Origin: Hysterangium stoloniferum
Lineage: Eukaryota > Basidiomycota > Agaricomycetes > Hysterangiales > Hysterangiaceae
Direction: 5' to 3'
Assembly (NCBI GenBank): GCA_015178975.1
Contig: WHVD01000020.1
Span: 62,001 to 126,000, forward strand
Length of the DNA stretch: 64,000 nucleotides
Positions 60,399 to 64,000 of the stretch are shown piece by piece (position 1 is the stretch's first letter; every line of letters begins with the position of its first letter). The translations under genes were made by a program, and so were the position numbers. The notes below the pieces were generated by a model that saw only the letters and a list, made by a program, of their open reading frames with translations, did no database searches and had not been told where the DNA came from.

Positions 60399-61516
60399 GT
60401 GTGACCCACGGTGTAATGGGAGCAGACGTGGTGGCGGACGATGAATCAGGCGGGTAACCGCCCTAGTCTTAGATGGTAAGGGGTAAAGAGAAGACGCTGG
60501 AAATTTTCAATCATTAGAGGGTTTCAGACTTATAAGAAGTTGTCAGGGGACGTAGCTTACAAGGGTGTTAAGAACTGAAAACTGACAAATGTCAGTGGCC
60601 GATGGGGACCGATCGGAAGGACTTGGCTCCAGCTTATGTGCTGCACCCTCACAAATATCCGTAGGGTGTCCTTAAATTTCGGACTGGCGTAGACTACGGA
60701 CTGGCGTAGACTAACCCTAAAGAGTTCCTTTCAGCAAGATACCGATCGGGACCGAAGGACAAGTCGAGTGTCAGGCCAAGGGGTCAGGGCCGAGAGTGGA
60801 CGAGCACACCTGCAGGCGGATGGGGGGATTCTTAGTATGAGACTGTTACAGATGTATGAGGGTATTCTGAGTCGATATTCTGATTGCCTAGTAACTACAA
60901 CTACAGCAGATTCATATACAAGTGACAGGCATCTAGAAAATACTAATGGGGAGAAGGGTGGAAAATGGCATTAACAATAAGCTTGACTAGGAACGGGAAG
61001 TTTATGATTAGTTTGGAGGCTGATGATAACTGAGAGCGGGATTATGATAAAAGGAAATAGTTCAAGGACTACAAATATAGATAGACATATGTGAAACATA
61101 AGATTGAACGGATCAACATAATAAAAGGGATGTATCAAAAGTTTGACCAGACAATACGAGTTATTTTGACGTGGGCGTAAATAGAGTTTGATCTTCGTGA
61201 AAAACATACATCAGCTTTGGGGCCGATGGTTTCCGAAATGGTGACTTGAAAATGTTGATAAGTGGCGATAACCTCGGGACCGATAGGGTTGCGACACGGT
61301 CGTAACAGAGGGCCAGCATAAATAGGTGAACCCCCCATTAGTTAGAGGAGTCTTTTTTTCGAATTGGAGCCTATTCCTACTCTGTGTGTTCTGCTTCGTA
61401 AAGAGCTCAACTGAAGGATTATGCTATCTATAAAGCTGAACCTTACACTTTTTGAGTATTTTGTCTCCAACTTCATATTCTTTTATATTCTATACTAGCG
61501 GACTGATCACCCACTA

Positions 61517-61520
<4 letters not shown>
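60399..61520 (+). mobile_element. candidate 5' LTR of the gag-bearing element, interrupted
   Basis: TGTGACCCACGGTG at 60399 looks like an LTR start. After the antisense solo LTR (60566-61307) the sequence resumes with a TATA-like CATAAATAGG at 61317 and a long leader running to the gag start. The right boundary is not visible; no clear primer-binding site was found. Inference from position. Confidence 0.4.
60566..61307 (-). mobile_element. antisense solo LTR, family 2 (742 bp)
   Basis: On the minus strand it begins TGTTACGACCGTGTCGCAAC and ends GTTTTCAGTTCTTAACA, matching the termini of the 21647-22435 LTR. It carries the GCAGCACATAAGCTGGAGCC motif at about 60630. Flanks AAGGG (60561-60565) and GAGGG (61308-61312) differ at one base. 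Confidence 0.8.

Positions 61521-61553
<33 letters not shown>
61521..61553 (+). repeat. 33-base A homopolymer
   Basis: Unbroken run of A between the leader and the gag start. It may be a retroposed tail or a slippage product; its length is prone to sequencing error. Confidence 0.9.
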
Positions 61554-61557
<4 letters not shown>

Positions 61558-61599
61558 TGCACACAATAAATCTACACACACAACTATATTCTCGCCACA

Positions 61600-64000
61600 A
61601 TGTCCGAAATTAATCAACCTATCACTCGTTGAGGCACTGTCCGAAGTGCAATTCCCGTGTGGAGCAAGAGAATCGCTCGATGACGGGTGGCTAGTGATGC
61701 TTTGAATAGTCTCGCTACTGAAACGGTGAGTATTACCTCTTCACCTTTAAATGCCACAGGCCCCGACCCGATCTACACTGCACATGCAGAAAGAGAGGGG
61801 AGGATGGACTGTGATGCCAAGATGGAGGAGGTATCACAAATTGCCTCGGATTCCTTGATGGCCACTTCCAGTGGAAACAATCAAGTTCCTATTAGTGAAG
61901 CCTCGAATAAATCTAGTGAGAGTGGCAAGGTCAATGCAACATTTCCCTGTCCTAGTGAGTATCTCAGAACTCAGGTCGCCCTCCAAAACTGGACTGGTCA
62001 GTATGGGTTGGTGTACCCTGAAGAGCTGGCGGCACCTCGAAAGACCTTCTGAAGGAGGTTCCAAAAGGGGAAACCTCTCATTCACCCAGAAGCACTCTTT
62101 TTTCCAGAGTGGTTTGAAGGAGAGAGTAGTGGCGATGAAAGGAAGGAAGGATTGTCCAAGGAGATGGCACTCAAGCACCGCCAGGGTGCTAAGTTTAAAT
62201 GGTCCGATTGTTCGGAATCTGATGACGATCAGTTAGGGCCGCTCCCAGAAACATGGACATTACCCTACAAGCTGAGTACCGGAGGGATTAGAGGGCTGGA
62301 AAGCTCTGGAATATTTTCCCGGTCATCCATAAATCTTAGCGCCATTGTCATTGAGGTAGAGGAAAATGCACCTGTACCAAATGAACCCACATCTTCTAGG
62401 TTAGAGCCTGCAAGTGCAGATGGATCTAAACAGACGTTGCCAATGCACACCAGCAGAGGGAAGGAAAGAATGGAAGGCGAGCATCCCTTGAAGAACCTGC
62501 ACAAAGGGAGCAAAATGCAGAATAGTCAGCCGCCGAAAGAGCGGAAGCCCAAGAAAGTTACTAGCCGTTATGTATGGGAACCCTCACAAGTGCCGGAGGG
62601 TGGGTACTTGGCAGTAGGAGGGCAAGGGAAATTCGGACCACCATCCCATTCAAGCAGCTCATCGTCTAGTAATGGAGATGATGAGTCGTCTGATAGCACG
62701 TCAACTGAGTCAGACTCATCAGCCAGCGAACGTAGCACCGACTCCCCTGAGTCTGGATCAGGATCGGAAGGTGCTCCCCTAAGTCACTAGTCACTCTGAA
62801 ACAAGAAGGAAGCATAGAAAGAAAAACTCACCTAGCTCTTAGTGCGTAAGACAGGACAAATGCAAACGGTCCAAGGCTGAGGCGAAGCGAATCAAAAAGC
62901 TGCTTGCTGGAGTTAAGACTAAGCAAGCTGTGATCTATACAGGCACTGCTGAACTTGACGTTCTCGAAGCATTTATATATGCCTATGATCTCTGGGCAGA
63001 GATCAACGGGTTAGATCGCAAGTGGGTGGTGAAATTGATCATATACTTCCTTGATGGAAAGGCAAGCTCCTTCTATATGAAGCATGTAGCGTTGAGCAAA
63101 CAGAAGTGGACCTTGAAGGCTGTCTATGATGGCCTATTCGATTATTGCTTTCCTGCCGATTATAAGGTGCATCTGCAAAAGCAACTAACATCTGCCAGGC
63201 AGAATAGAAAGTGTTTTCGTGATTTTGCGCGAGATGTTGAAAATGACGCTAGAAGGTTTCCTGATATCCATGAGCGACAACTCAAGCAAATTGTCTGGGA
63301 TGGGGCATATGACTATATTGAAGAAAAATGGTTAGATAATGGACTCAATCCTGACAATATGTCATGGAAGAAACTTATCAAAACTGCTACCCAGTTTGAG
63401 GCTGCACAAGAATTTCGGCTGGCAGAAAAAGGGAGGAGGGAAAACACAGCGTCCAGATCACCTCAGATATGGCCCCAAAAGGAAGACTTAGTGAGTCAGA
63501 CCGGGCAGAAGATGGATACCCAAGGGGTGAAAAATTACCACTCCAAGCCATCTGGACCGAGGGGTACCACTGTCGAACCACGTCCTAAATTAAGTCGGAG
63601 TGAGATGAATCAACTTCGAGCAGAGGGGCAATGTTTCTCATGCAAGAATGAGGGTCACGAATCCCGCAACTATCCCCATGGGAAGTTCGTGTCGGCACCA
63701 AAAAAAGGGGTAACGGTGTCTGCTGGATCTGTCCGAGTAAAACGACTTACCAATTTGGAAAGAAAGAAGGACCGGGCAGAGTTACAACTACATATGGCCT
63801 CATTCGTCCTTAAGGATGAAGAGACACAACAGGAGTTCAATAACTTACACGATCAAATTTATGCCACCTGGCTGCAGAGATCGATCACTGAATATTTTGG
63901 GCCTGATACTGCCATAGCTGAGGGTCAAAATCAGCTGACATGGTTCGAGGTGTCCTATTCAGTCGAAGACTTCAGGGTGACAGACAATGTCATACCTGGG
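61600..64000 (+). pseudogene. Ty3/gypsy-like gag, partial at right edge, broken
   Basis: Starts MSEINQPITR at 61600 in the context CCACAATG. The same frame has TGA at 61630-61632, 61681-61683 and 62050-62052, and ends at TAG 62788-62790 after a Ser/Asp-rich stretch (SSSSSSNGDDESSDS). The protein then continues one frame over, with a TAG at 62840-62842, and is open for about 385 codons to the window edge. That part holds a capsid-type helical domain (EAFIYAYDLWAEINGL, VKLIIYFLDGKASSFYM, FDYCFPADY, FRDFARDVENDARRFPDI, WKKLIKTATQFEAAQEFR) and a zinc-knuckle-like CFSCKNEGHESRNY, where the last Cys of CX2CX4HX4C is Tyr. No protease or reverse transcriptase is inside the window. All three TGA stops sit beside Arg-rich sequence and could be former CGA codons. 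Confidence 0.75.

Overview
The window looks like nuclear DNA of a mushroom-forming basidiomycete (Agaricomycetes). The intact genes carry many short GT-AG introns (46-100 nt), and the protein types are typical of that group: a GH72 cell-wall glucanosyltransferase, a single-pass membrane protein with the W...QSPC / W..W..NC cysteine pattern, a TPR-CHAT protein, Zn2Cys6 regulators and relics of DUF7025-AAA ATPases. No rRNA, tRNA or CRISPR was seen. All assignments come from reading the sequence; no database search was run.

Layout. 1-4.3 kb: decayed transposon-type reading frame, a 5'-truncated LTR and a Tc1/mariner C-terminal relic. 5.0-6.7 kb: nine-exon membrane-protein gene. 7.6-11.3 kb: two decayed, divergently oriented DUF7025-AAA ATPase genes, the second with its middle third inverted in place. 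11.6-14.7 kb: TPR-CHAT gene with a ruined TPR part but an open CHAT (caspase-like) domain. 15.3-16.8 kb: two-exon coiled-coil protein. 17.9-20.05 kb: GH72 gene on the minus strand. 20-35 kb: gene-poor, repeat-rich DNA with solo LTRs, a chromodomain relic and a triple-nested MITE. 35.2-36.4 kb: secreted proline-rich protein. 37.3-51.6 kb: three paralogous Zn2Cys6 regulators in the same orientation, sharing a six-exon structure and a proximal CCAAT box; copies 1 and 2 are separated by a 6 kb block of transposons. 52.6 kb to the end: transposon graveyard (pogo-type transposase relic, TIR element, solo LTRs, a palindromic element carrying a two-level LTR nest) ending in a Ty3/gypsy-like gag that leaves the window.

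The repeats can be dated relative to one another. At least four solo LTRs of one ~800-820 bp family have exact 5-bp target-site duplications (TCTTG, TAGCT, CCTAT, GGGAG), and a second LTR family has CCCTG. One family copy is CpG-rich while the others carry TG/CA at the same sites, and the gag has several CGA-to-TGA type stops, which fits methylation-linked CpG decay. The genes that might form functional groups are the regulator trio and the TPR-CHAT / coiled-coil neighbours; any joint role is inference.
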